DNA of 64,000 bases from Rhizobium hidalgonense (GTDB lineage: Bacteria > Pseudomonadota > Alphaproteobacteria > Rhizobiales > Rhizobiaceae). The DNA lies in assembly GCF_002914525.1 (NCBI RefSeq), contig NZ_LODW01000043.1:1-64000 (forward strand), read 5' to 3'. The notes beneath the pieces were generated by a model that was given only the letters and a program-made list of their open reading frames with translations, made no database searches and had not been told where the DNA came from. This document shows positions 27,277 to 35,977 of this stretch, in pieces. A program made the translations under genes and the position numbers. The stretch's first letter is position 1. Each line of letters starts with the position of its first letter.

Positions 27277-27641
27277 TTTTCCTCACGACGGTTTTTTCGC
27301 GATCGTCAGTGATTTTCCGTCGATAAGCAGTTACCCGATTCCCAGATTGCGTCAAACCATACTTCGTTAACCAACGGTTACGAACCAGCGGGTAAAACCT
27401 CTGCCACCCAAGGGCAGACCTCCTATAAATACAGAGACTTAGGATGCTATCCTCCAAGCAGTGTCGCCAATTGTTTTACTATGAATCCTACAACCGTAAC
27501 GCATCTCTAAGTGCGATCGAAACGCAATTCCAGCACACGCCGATCGCTTTCACCATTCTTCACGACCGAATCTGCCTTGTAAGATTTACAACTAGCGGCC
27601 GACTCCGATTTGTGCCGACTTCAACGACGACGGCGAAATTC
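27277..27641. other. Region upstream of repA, between divergent repABC and traI remnant
   Basis: In Ti plasmids repA and traI-trb are divergent around a shared promoter region with tra boxes. Here the 365 bases show no recognisable 18-base tra box and no further gene; the repABC promoter must lie in it. An ORF running through it into traI (from 27444) has no homology before the traI start. Confidence 0.5.
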
Positions 27642-27993
27642 ATGCAGGTGTTCGCGCTCAGTAAACCGCGGAATGTCCACAAAACTCAGCTCCTTCACCA
27701 ACACCACCAGCTACGCGCTCGCGTCTTCTCGGAGCGGCTAGGCTGGGAGGTCAAGGTTGTAGACGGCCAAGCATCCGGCTTCGAGACTCTAGACCCAACC
27801 TACATCGTTGCCGCTTCCAACAACGGCTACCGGAGGACAGGCTGAACGCACACCGGCGATGGTCAAGAGCTCCCGCTTCTGCGTTGATACGACCCTTGAA
27901 GAGCGCAGGCGATCGGGTTCAGTACATGAGATAACGCTGACCAGGTTTGCGGGCATCATCGAGTGGTGCCTCGCAAATGGTTATGCCGAGGTC
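27642..27993 (+). pseudogene. traI: TraI/LuxI-type acyl-homoserine-lactone synthase, deleted and frameshifted
   Basis: From ATG 27642 the frame reads MQVFALSKPRNVHKTQLLHQ, then LRARVFSERLGWEV and LDPTYIVAASNNG, matching the start of LuxI-family synthases (catalytic R in LRARVF, then W and D/E positions). About 25 codons (the usual CARLLP segment) are missing. After a shift the next conserved block appears: MVKSSRFCVDTTLEERR, then HEITLTRFAGIIEWCLANGY. The C-terminal third is absent. The position divergent from repA is that of traI-trb in Ti plasmids, so this is the stump of the lost quorum-sensing and conjugation operon. Confidence 0.8.
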
Positions 27994-28076
27994 AAGACCG
28001 GGCTCACGAGGCCGACGAAGCTGACCGAGCAACAGGCCATCAACCAAGCCAAAGGCTTGGTGCGTATTCCGATGTG

Positions 28077-28271
28077 ATGGAGTATCATGAAATTCCGTCG
28101 CTGACCGCGGCCGAGATCAAGAACATCGGCGAACGCGTTGCTGGCGCGACGAACCAGTTCATCAGCCGAGCAAACCCGATGCTCTCCGCAGCCTTGCCAA
28201 CAGGGGAGCGAAGCCAAATCGTCCTACCGCCGGCAGCGGCCGACGGTGGCGCCATCTCGATCCGCAAGCAA
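28077..28271 (+). pseudogene. VirB11-type ATPase fragment from a second T4SS
   Basis: 65 residues with EYHEIPSLTAAEIKNIGERV, NPMLSAALPTGERSQIVLPP and GGAISIRKQ. This is the N-terminal domain border of a VirB11 ATPase (pattern PLLSATLPGGERIQ...PP...SIRKQ). It differs clearly from the virB11 of the vir operon in this window, so it comes from another type IV system (AvhB/Trw-like). The ATPase domain is absent; the sequence runs straight into the Ulp1 gene. Confidence 0.65.
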
Positions 28272-29214
28272 ACGCCGTCCAGCCGATGCGGCGCTTGGCG
28301 GCCTTGAATACAGTACCTCAGCGGAGGCGCAGAGGTCATCGCAAGCAAGCCCCAAGGACGTTCCCGATTTAGCCGAATCCGATTTGGCGGATGTCAGTGA
28401 GTTGTCGCCCATCGACACCAGGAGGGCTGCTTTTGGAACGGGGAACCGGCAGATCAGGCTTGAAGATCAAGTCAGGGCAGGTCCTGTCACTTCCTACGCG
28501 CAACAGGCGGGGTACCAATCAGTCACCCACACGGTTTTTGATGCCGAACATATTGGTGACAACCGGCTAGTCGGGAGCGCGCCAATCCCTCCTTTGCTCG
28601 AAGACGAGCATATCGCGGCCGATTTTGCACTGCTTGGCGAGGCGCTGCGCAGGGCCAGTCCCGACATCGCCGCCCGGACACGGTTGGTGGCGCCTGCGGT
28701 GGCCCATTTCTTGCGCATGGCTCGGAACCCGGCCGACGCGGCCGCCGCTTTCCACGACATCATCGATGGCGGCAGAGCCAACTTCGGGAGCGGCACGGCC
28801 AGCTTCGTGTTCCTTCCGGTCAACAATGCTGGGACTGGCGCGGGGGGCACCCACTGGTCGCTTTTGTTTGTCGATCTGCGCGGGCGCCAGCCGGTCGCCT
28901 ATCATTACGACTCCTTGGGCACCCTGAACAGCGCCATTGCAAAGGGGCTGGCAGCACGTCTGGGGGCCCGCTTGGATGGAGTGCGGATGGCCCAGCAGGA
29001 CAACAGCTACGATTGCGGGGTATTTGTCGTGGACGCCACCAGGGCGCTGGCCGCGCGATTGGCTGATGGAGAACGGCCCGGGAGCCAGCCGCTGCACCTC
29101 GACACCCTCGTCGCCGACCGGCAGGCTTTACTGGACCGCCTCACGGCCCCAAGTAACGCACGAGTGGAAGTGGCGTCTTCCTCGAGAAGCAGAGAACGCT
29201 TTAGGGAGCGATAA
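28138..29214 (+). CDS. Ulp1/C48-type cysteine protease, candidate T4SS effector
   Basis: 358 residues as an open frame. The C-terminal half is a Ulp1-like (SUMO-protease, C48) domain: FVFLPVNNAG, then THWSLLFVDL (His239), YHYDSLG (Asp258), AQQDNSYDCGVFVVDATRAL (Gln287, Cys293). The full His-Asp-Gln-Cys set is present. The last residues, ASSSRSRERFRER, alternate Arg and resemble VirB/D4 export signals such as that of VirF. Known relatives are deSUMOylating effectors of rhizobia and xanthomonads (NopD, XopD) and, as I recall, a Mesorhizobium loti VirB/D4 substrate with a C48 domain. Residues 1 to about 55 are read out of frame from the virB11-type fragment, so the true N terminus is probably lost or begins further in. 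Confidence 0.75.
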   Translation: MLARRTSSSAEQTRCSPQPCQQGSEAKSSYRRQRPTVAPSRSASKRRPADAALGGLEYSTSAEAQRSSQASPKDVPDLAESDLADVSELSPIDTRRAAFGTGNRQIRLEDQVRAGPVTSYAQQAGYQSVTHTVFDAEHIGDNRLVGSAPIPPLLEDEHIAADFALLGEALRRASPDIAARTRLVAPAVAHFLRMARNPADAAAAFHDIIDGGRANFGSGTASFVFLPVNNAGTGAGGTHWSLLFVDLRGRQPVAYHYDSLGTLNSAIAKGLAARLGARLDGVRMAQQDNSYDCGVFVVDATRALAARLADGERPGSQPLHLDTLVADRQALLDRLTAPSNARVEVASSSRSRERFRER

Positions 29215-29267
29215 GCTTCAGGGCGCCCGCATTAATAGGCCCACCGAACGGCTAGCCCGGCGAAAAA

Positions 29268-29832
29268 TCGGAGGCGCGCGCGAAAGCCCTCGTGAATGCT
29301 GCCGGTCCCTGGGTTGCCAATGTCATCTCCGATGTCGTTGGTCTGAAGACGAATGATCGTATCCGGCTGGTTCAGGGCAGCCATATCGTCGTCAACAGGC
29401 TTTATGATCACGACCGCTGCTACATTTTCCAGAATCCGGACGGTCGCATCTTCTTCGCCATTCCTTATGAAGACGACTTTACGCTCGTGGGCACGACCGA
29501 TCGTGATTACGATGCTGCTCCCGAGAACGTCGCGGCTTCGTCGGAAGAAATCGATTATCTCGTGCAGGCAGTTTCTTCCTATTTGGCAAGGATGTGAAAC
29601 GCGCCGAATGTGGTCTGGAGCTATTCGGTCGTACAGGCGCTTAAACAACGGCGCGGCCAACGCCCAGGAGACCACGCGCGACAATTTGCCGCAGCTTGAT
29701 GGCGGTCCGGGGAAGGCCCCGCTTCTCTCGGTCCTTGGCGGCAAGATAACGACCTATCGGGTGCTTGCTGAAGATGCACTGGGAAAGCTTGCATCGCTCT
29801 TTCCCGGTTGGGCGAAGGGCGCCGCACCCTGA
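29268..29832 (+). pseudogene. glpD: Aerobic glycerol-3-phosphate dehydrogenase (GlpD) fragment
   Basis: The middle of a GlpD flavoprotein: ALVNAAGPWVANVISDVVGL, RLVQGSHIVVNRLYDHDRCY, FFAIPYEDDFTLVGTTDRDY, then after a frameshift near 29590 AQETTRDNLPQLDGGPGKAP and LLSVLGGKITTYRVLAEDAL. Both the FAD-binding N terminus and the C terminus are gone, and several further small lesions occur. GlpD oxidises glycerol 3-phosphate at the membrane. It lies tail to tail with a broken gpsA-like gene. Confidence 0.85.
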
Positions 29833-29869
29833 CGATCGTCACCGCAGCACTCAGTTCAAGGCGACCGAG

Positions 29870-30893
29870 CTACTGCGTGCAGAGCTTGCTAAAATCAAAG
29901 ACCATTCTCGCGTCTCCCTGCACGGCATTGGTGATGGCGGTCGCCAATGGAAATTCGTTTTCCGCATTGTCGATTTGATGCAGCAGGGAGAGAACAACGC
30001 CAGCCGTGTCGATGCCTTCCACCGTTTCACCCGCAAGCTCACCGGATTTTATTTCGGAAACCGAGTGCCCCAGCCCCCGTGACCGAGCCTACTGTTGCGT
30101 CCGCCGCCGACCGTGACATGCAAGTCGCCGAGACCGGCAAGATCAAAGGCTGTGGCGCGGTGCCCGCCGATACGCTCGCAAAGCGAGGCCATTTCCAGCA
30201 TTGCCTGATTGAACACACCAGCGGTGGGGTTTTTGGATTGCCCGTCCGGTCGCGTCGGGTCCGGATAGCGTGTCTGCATGGCGCTTACACCGATGGCAAA
30301 GAAGTTTTTCAAGGCCGCGCAGGCCTCCACGCCTGTCACGTCGTCGGTGATCGCAAGACGATAATAAGGCGTGCGCATCAGTTCCACCGCTCGCTCCGTC
30401 GCCTCGCGGTCACGGCCAGAATAAACGCTGAGGGTCGGAAAGCGGTTGGACAGCTCTTTCGCGATACAGGGACCGCCGATGCCAATGAAAGCCGACATCC
30501 TCTCGATGCGGCGCGGCAGGGTCTCGGCATAGGTGACCACGCGGCCGCCATCTCGGTCCAGCCCTTGGTCACGAAGGCGATGGGTATTTCCGATACGAGC
30601 AGCCCGTTCAGCCGATCCGCGACCCACTCGATACCGGGGTTGGACACGCCGACGACAACGAGATCGGCAGCCTCCACATGCGCTGGCGTCAGTTCCCCAC
30701 CGGCAATGACTTGCACGGCATCGAAAAGGGGTGCGTCCAGCTCGGGATGGATGCCACCCCACTGTTTGAGCCGGTCGATGATGGCAGCATCGAGCGGTGT
30801 TCCCGCAAGCAGGACGGTGTGCCCGTTATCGGTCGCGGGAACGGCGAGGGCCGAACCCATGACGCCTGCGCCCAGGATGAGGATGGTTGCTAT
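29870..30893 (-). pseudogene. NAD(P)-dependent glycerol-3-phosphate dehydrogenase (GpsA-like), frameshifted
   Basis: The pieces in order are TILILGAGVMGSALAV (Rossmann motif), LVVVGVSNPGIEWVADRLN, a frameshift near 30540, IGGPCIAKELSNRFPTLSVY, TDDVTGVEACAALKNFFAIG (catalytic Lys region), LAGLGDLHVTVGGGRNSRLG, a second shift near 30075, and finally EIKSGELAGETVEGIDTAGV to the stop at 29870. No clear start codon precedes the Rossmann motif. It would be the last gene of the leftward catabolic operon, 77 bases after the aldolase-dehydrogenase gene. Confidence 0.8.
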
Positions 30894-30969
30894 GCCCGAT
30901 GTCCTTCCAATGCCATATGATGATGGCGGCGATGACCGGCACGCCGCCTACGAAAAAGCCGTTTGCGCG

Positions 30970-33018
30970 TTATCGCATCATCGCGGCGACGTTTCCGCCG
31001 TCCACGGTGATAACTGCCCCTGTCGAGGCGCGCGCCTTGGCGAGATGCAGGAAGGCGGCGGCCACGTCTGCGGCGGTCACCTCCCGCTTCAGCATGTTGC
31101 CGCGCATGTATTCCTCCGGGGGCAGGCCGCGCGCCTTGGAGCGATCCTCCACCATCTGGTCGGTCATCAGGCCGGTACGAATGCGGTCGGCATTGACCGC
31201 ATTCGACGTGATGCCGGATGCACCGTGTTCAACCGCATATTGCCGCATTAGCGCCATCAGCGCTGCTTTGGACGTGCCATAGGGACCGAAATCAGCACCC
31301 GGATTGACCGCCTGTTTCGAGACATTGAAGACCAAGGCACCGCCGGTTCCCTGCTTTTCCATGATGCGAACGGCAGCCCGGGCGACATAGTGATGGCCCC
31401 AGAAATTCAGCTCAAACGCCATGCGGAACGTGGCCTCGTCGACGGAGAGAAGCTTGCCCTGAAAAGCCGCTCCGGCATTGGAAATCAGGATGTCGACGCC
31501 GCCGTAATGACGGGCAACCTCCGCCACGGCGCGATCTACTGCATCGGGGTTGGTCACATCGCAGACGACGGGCAGCGCACCTAGACGTTTCGCGGCGACC
31601 TTCAGCGGCTCTTCCGAGATGTCGAACAGCGCGACATCGGCGCCCTCCGCCTTTAACGCTTCGGCGACCGACAGACCGAGGCCGCTTGCCGCACCCGTTA
31701 CGATCGCTACCTGCCGTGTCAAGGGCTTTTCCTGGACCTTGATAAGCTTGACCTGTTCAAGCGACCAATACTCGATATCGAAGAGATCGGCTTCCGAAAG
31801 GGCCTCGAAGGCATCGATCCCCTCGGCATTGCTGATGACCTCGATTGTTGCCTCCGCGACATCGGCAGCCACTATCGCATTCTTGTGCGCCGCGCCGGCG
31901 GCAAAGAGGCCCAGTCCAGCAACATAGAAGACACGCGGCTTCGGATCGAGCATTCGCTTGATCCCGCCCGCGCGAAGATTGTTGCGGGCGAAGTAATCCT
32001 TGTAGTCGGCCTCATAGCTGGAAACCGCTTCCTGCACCGTGGCAGCCCACTCCTCAAGCTTGTCTTTCCGGGGCGCCGGGAGCGCCACGCCAAAGCGCTT
32101 GATGTGAATGACGTGTTCCGGGGTCGCATTGCCACGGCGCACGAGGCTTTCCACCTTGTCCGAATTGCAGAAATCGAGGATTCGTTCGCTTGAGCGGTGT
32201 TCCAACACGAAGCGTCTGGGTTCGCCGTCCTGGCCCGTGTCGACCGCCAGCGCACCACGCAGGATCGGGGCAATATCGGCAGTATCGGCCAGTCCTCCCG
32301 GTACGCTGACGCTCTGGAACGGCTTCGCCCTCCCCTTGGCGATACGTTTTTTTGCCTGATCTATCTTCGCGATCATATCCTCATAGGAAGTGCGCGGATC
32401 TTCCGACCATGTGAAGATGCCATGTTTTAAGAGGATCATGCCATCGCCCTTGGGATTGGCGCGGTAGGCAGCATCGCAGACCTTGGCGAGATCGAAGCCT
32501 GGCATGACATAGGGAACGATAATCGAGTCCGGGAAGAGCTCGCGGATGATGTCTTCGCCATGGGGCTGGTTGGTCAGGGATACGATGGCGTTCGCATGGG
32601 TGTGGTCTATGTGCTTGAACGGGAGCAGGGCATGCAGGATCGCCTCGACGGAGGGATTGGGGGCAGAGGGATCGATCAGCAATCGTCTTTGTAGCATCAC
32701 CATGTCGTCATCGGAGAGCGTTTCGAAGCCGACCATGGCGCGCAACGGCTCAAGACGCACTGCCGGCAACCCCTGGGGTTCGATCGTGCCCATGTCCCAG
32801 CCGCTGCCCTTGACGCCGAGCACCTCGACCTCGGATCCATCCATTTCGGTCAGAACGGTTTTGACGGAGGTGTTGCCGCCGCCATGCAGAACCAGTTCCG
32901 GGTCGCAGCCGAGCAACCGGGTCGTGTAGGTGCGGATGGCGAGGTCACGGTTGATACCTTTGGCGACGTATCCATCGACCACCGAGGCAAATTCGGATAC
33001 CGACCAGCGCGATTTCAT
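30970..33018 (-). CDS. Class II aldolase / short-chain dehydrogenase fusion
   Basis: 682 residues with two domains. Residues about 20-260 form a class II aldolase/adducin domain (LHGGGNTSVKTVLTEMDG, LLPFKHIDHTHANAIVSLTN with metal-binding His). Residues about 420-682 form a short-chain dehydrogenase (AIVTGAASGLGLSVAEAL, LISNAGAAFQG, active-site YGTSKAALMALM, a terminal VDGG segment). Bacterial fusions of this kind act in sugar-alcohol or deoxy-sugar breakdown (RhaD/YuxG-like); the substrate is not clear. The start is ATG 33018. It is intact, while the genes on both sides are broken. Confidence 0.9.
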   Translation of the reverse strand: MKSRWSVSEFASVVDGYVAKGINRDLAIRTYTTRLLGCDPELVLHGGGNTSVKTVLTEMDGSEVEVLGVKGSGWDMGTIEPQGLPAVRLEPLRAMVGFETLSDDDMVMLQRRLLIDPSAPNPSVEAILHALLPFKHIDHTHANAIVSLTNQPHGEDIIRELFPDSIIVPYVMPGFDLAKVCDAAYRANPKGDGMILLKHGIFTWSEDPRTSYEDMIAKIDQAKKRIAKGRAKPFQSVSVPGGLADTADIAPILRGALAVDTGQDGEPRRFVLEHRSSERILDFCNSDKVESLVRRGNATPEHVIHIKRFGVALPAPRKDKLEEWAATVQEAVSSYEADYKDYFARNNLRAGGIKRMLDPKPRVFYVAGLGLFAAGAAHKNAIVAADVAEATIEVISNAEGIDAFEALSEADLFDIEYWSLEQVKLIKVQEKPLTRQVAIVTGAASGLGLSVAEALKAEGADVALFDISEEPLKVAAKRLGALPVVCDVTNPDAVDRAVAEVARHYGGVDILISNAGAAFQGKLLSVDEATFRMAFELNFWGHHYVARAAVRIMEKQGTGGALVFNVSKQAVNPGADFGPYGTSKAALMALMRQYAVEHGASGITSNAVNADRIRTGLMTDQMVEDRSKARGLPPEEYMRGNMLKREVTAADVAAAFLHLAKARASTGAVITVDGGNVAAMMR

Positions 33019-33091
33019 AAAAGTTCCTTTCCTGACCGCCCGGCGGGTCCGGCACGGCGCGATAAACCTGTGATTGGAAGAGCCCGCGAAC

Positions 33092-34151
33092 CTAGATGCG
33101 CGCCTCGGTAGCAGTATCGAAAACGTGAACTTTGGACGTGGGCACGGTGAAGCGGACGTCGCTTCCGGGCGCGAGCCGCGCGGCCTTGTCAACCACCGCG
33201 ACGAACCGGCCATCCGGCCCTTCGCAGAACAACTGCGCGTCATGCCCCAGACGCTCCAGCAGGATCGATTTAGCCGCAAGCGGTCCGGCGGGATCGACCT
33301 GGAGATCGGTCGGGCGCAATCCGATCACGACCGACTGCCCCGGCTTTTCCCGCGTGGACGCATCCAGCGGCACCCGTCCGGTCGCCGTGTCGACGGCGGG
33401 AACGCCATCGGCCACGACGACCGTTCCGGGGAGGAAGTTGATGGCCGAGGAGCCGATGAAATCCGCGACATATTTGCTTTCCGGCCTGTCATAGACGTCG
33501 TCGTTAGAACCTATCTGCTTGATCTTGCCGGCACGCATAACGACGATCTTGCCCGCCATTGTCATGGCCTCGACCTGCTCGTGGGTCACGTAGATGGTGG
33601 TGGTTTTCAACCGGTTGTGCAGCTGACGGATTTCGGTACGGATATGCGCGCGCAGCTTCGCATCGAGGTTCGAAAGAGGTTCGTCGAAGAGAAACACCGC
33701 TGCCTCACGCACCATGGCGCGGCCCATGGCGACACGCTGGCGCTGACCACCGGAAAGCTCCTTCGGGTAGCGGCCGAGATAATCCGTCAGCTTCAACGTC
33801 GCCGCGGCCCACTCGACACGCCTCTTGATGTCCGCGGCGGGCACTTTGGCGACTTCGAGAGAGAAGGCGATATTGTCGTAGACCTTCATCGTCGGGTAAA
33901 GCGTTCTGGAACACCATCGCGATCGAGCGGTCGCGCGGGTGCACGTCATTCACGCGCTTGCCATCAATCAGCAAGTCGCCTTCCGTGACGGTCTCGAGGC
34001 CCGCCGTCATGCGCAGCAAAGTCGTCTTGCCACAGCCCGACGGCCCGAGCAGAACAACGAACTCATGGCCTTCAATCTTGAACGAGATGTCTCGCATGAT
34101 CGTAAAGGCGCCGAAGTACTTTCCGATGCGCTGATATACCACGGTCGCCAT
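33092..34151 (-). pseudogene. Sugar ABC transporter ATPase (MalK/UgpC-like), frameshifted
   Basis: The first frame from ATG 34151 has FEVVLLGPSGCGKTTLLRMT-like Walker A (LLGPSGCGKTTLL) and up to MVFQ. Near 33900 about five bases are missing where Q-loop residues NYALYP are expected. The other frame continues LYPTMKVYDNIAFSLEVAKV, the signature LSGGQRQRVAMGRAMV, Walker B FLFDEPLSNLDAKLR, the H-loop YVTHEQVEAM and a C-terminal TOBE region (VVIGLRPTDLQV). It would have powered uptake of the substrate of this operon. Confidence 0.88.
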
Positions 34152-34210
34152 GGGGGTGTTAACTCCGTTTGCGCAGCCTGCCCCTGATGGAGGAGGGTGG
34201 CCGCCACGTT

Positions 34211-34945
34211 TCAATACTTCTGCCGGGTTGGCGTGATGACGATTTCCTGGACGATGGCGCGCTGCGGCTTCTGGTAGGCGTCGAGGATCAGTTCCGCCAC
34301 GATATCCGCCGAAATACCGCCGCCGATCTCGGCCTTGTTCGCCTTGTAGTTGGCAAGCGTCGTCTCGTCGCGCACGCTGTCCAGCACCTCCGTATCGATA
34401 ATGCCCGGTGAGATGACGATGACGCGGACATTATGCGGCGACAGATATTCGCGCAGGCTTTCCGAGACGGCATGGACAAAGAACTTGGTGCCACAATAGA
34501 CGGTATGATCGGGATAAACCTTCCGCCCGGCGATCGAGCTCATCATCATCAGCGTCCCGTGCTTGCGCTCGATCATGCCGTTCATAACCGCATGGACGCT
34601 GTTCATCACGCCCTTGGTGTTTATGTCGATCATTTCGTCCCATTCTTCAGGCGGCTGACGGGCGATATCTCCGAGCCGGGCGATGCCGGCGTTGGCAAAC
34701 ATCATGTCCACCGGTCCATGCTGGGTCTCGGCGGCTTTGACAGCTTCAACCAGCGCTTCGCGGTCGCGCACATCGGCCTGCTTCAGCACCGCGTTGGGCA
34801 GGGAGAGCTTCTGCAGCCGGTCCAGCCTGCGGGCAATCAGCAGCAACGGGTGGCCGGCCGCGGAAAACGCCCGGGCCACGGCCTCGCCAATGCCGGAACT
34901 CGCACCGGTAATTGCGATCAAAGGTTTGTCCACCACATTCTCCAT
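34211..34945 (-). CDS. Short-chain dehydrogenase/reductase
   Basis: 244 residues. Classical SDR features are the cofactor motif TGASSGIGEAVARAF near residue 14, NAGIARLGD, MMSSIAGRKVYPDHTVYCGTK with the catalytic Ser and Tyr-x-x-x-Lys, and SPGIIDTEV. The start is ATG 34945; a longer frame from 35014 is not conserved. It likely oxidises a hydroxyl group of the operon's substrate. It sits between a broken solute-binding protein gene and the ABC ATPase gene. Confidence 0.88.
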   Translation of the reverse strand: MENVVDKPLIAITGASSGIGEAVARAFSAAGHPLLLIARRLDRLQKLSLPNAVLKQADVRDREALVEAVKAAETQHGPVDMMFANAGIARLGDIARQPPEEWDEMIDINTKGVMNSVHAVMNGMIERKHGTLMMMSSIAGRKVYPDHTVYCGTKFFVHAVSESLREYLSPHNVRVIVISPGIIDTEVLDSVRDETTLANYKANKAEIGGGISADIVAELILDAYQKPQRAIVQEIVITPTRQKY

Positions 34946-35013
34946 CCTCTTTCTCCAGCGAAGTGTCTGAGGAAGGGGCATCGCGGTTGCGCCGCCGCTT
35001 CCCACTTCTGTCA

Positions 35014-35571
35014 TCAGCCCTTCATAACGGTCTCTATCTGCGTGGCGATGTCATCCATCGCTTCCTTCTGCGAGCCATAGCTGCCGGCGAAATACTTGCC
35101 GAGGCTCACAGGGATGGTGTCGGACGAAATCTGCGCCCATTCCGGGAGACCCGGTTCCGATCCCATATATTTGGCGATCGTTTCCCGCACGACCGGCAGA
35201 TGCCGCGTCGTGCCGGCGCCGACGCGGGCGTTGCCCTTGACGCGCGGGTCGTCATAGACGGATGCGCGTGTGGGGCCTGTTCCACCGCCAAGCGTAGTGA
35301 TGAGAGCCTGTCTATCGGCGCAGGTCGCCCATTGCATGAACAGCCATGCGGCGTCCGGACTCTTCGAATATTTGGAGACTGCGAGCAAAGAGCCGCCCTG
35401 GTGGCCAGCACCCGGGATTTCACCATAACCGCACTCTTCCGGCTTGTGCAGCGCGATCGGTTGCGGCGGAATGACGGCTTCGCAAAGCCCGGAAACCGTG
35501 GTCTGGGAGCGACCGTGGACGAAACGATCCGTCACCAGGGCGAGATAGGATTTTCTGTCATGTTCATTCAT
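35014..35571 (-). pseudogene. ABC transporter solute-binding protein, C-terminal fragment
   Basis: The last 130 residues match family 1 sugar-binding proteins: HQGGSLLAVSKYSKSPDAAW, LFMQWATCADRQ, ASVYDDPRV, then AGSYGSQKEAMDDIATQIET. The N-terminal 250 or more residues, including the signal peptide, are missing. The frame instead begins MNEHDRKSYLALVTDRFVHG at ATG 35571, a start that does not belong to a binding protein. The junction is near 35460, so this is a fusion of two deleted genes. Confidence 0.75.
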
Positions 35572-35663
35572 GCTTTCTTCCTTCTCCATATCCGGGACCG
35601 GGCTTGGGCCGAATTTCTCGTTTGCCGGGAGCAGGCCTCCTCCAGGCCCATTCCCTTCTTTTT

Positions 35664-35913
35664 CTATTGTTTGAGCGACCCCATGGCGAGGCCGCGAACC
35701 AGGTGGCGCTGCACCAGCAGAATGACGATAAAGGCGGAACGATAGCGGCTGCGCCAAGCGCTGCCATGCGGTACCGATGGAGGTCACGAAGGTCGAAGAC
35801 ACGACCGGAACCGTTTTGAGGCCCGTCTGCGTCAGCGTCAGCACGAACAGGAATTCCGTCCACGAAAAGATGAAGCAGAGAACCGCGCTGGCGGCGATGC
35901 CGCCCTTGGCCAT
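35664..35913 (-). pseudogene. ABC sugar permease, C-terminal fragment
   Basis: Hydrophobic residues SAVLCFIFSWTEFLFVLTLT and PVVSSTFVTSIGTAW belong to a MalG-type permease just after its EAA loop. A shift then leads to FIVILLVQRHLVRGLAMGSL and the stop at 35664. The first two thirds of the gene are missing; the sequence is joined to the start of a flavoprotein gene at about 35914. Confidence 0.7.
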
Positions 35914-35977
35914 CGCATAACGATGCGCCGATGATGCCGGCACCGATGATCGCGATATCGTAAACCGAGCCGCTCAT
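35914..35977 (-). pseudogene. FAD-dependent dehydrogenase, N-terminal stub
   Basis: ATG 35977 overlaps the stop of the upstream phosphatase gene (ATGA) and begins MSGSVYDIAIIGAGIIGAS, a dinucleotide-binding GxGxxG motif like that of GlpD-type dehydrogenases. After about 20 codons the sequence changes to permease. It may be the missing start of the glpD-like fragment at 29268-29832, but that cannot be shown from sequence alone. Confidence 0.6.

Noticed and set aside
27444..27641. N-terminal extension of the traI-remnant frame
   Set aside because: LuxI homology begins only at ATG 27642; the upstream part is the promoter region of divergent repABC and traI.
28138..28300. First 55 residues of the Ulp1 frame as a genuine effector domain
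   Set aside because: These bases encode the VirB11-type fragment in another frame; the Arg/Ser-rich residues are an out-of-frame artefact.
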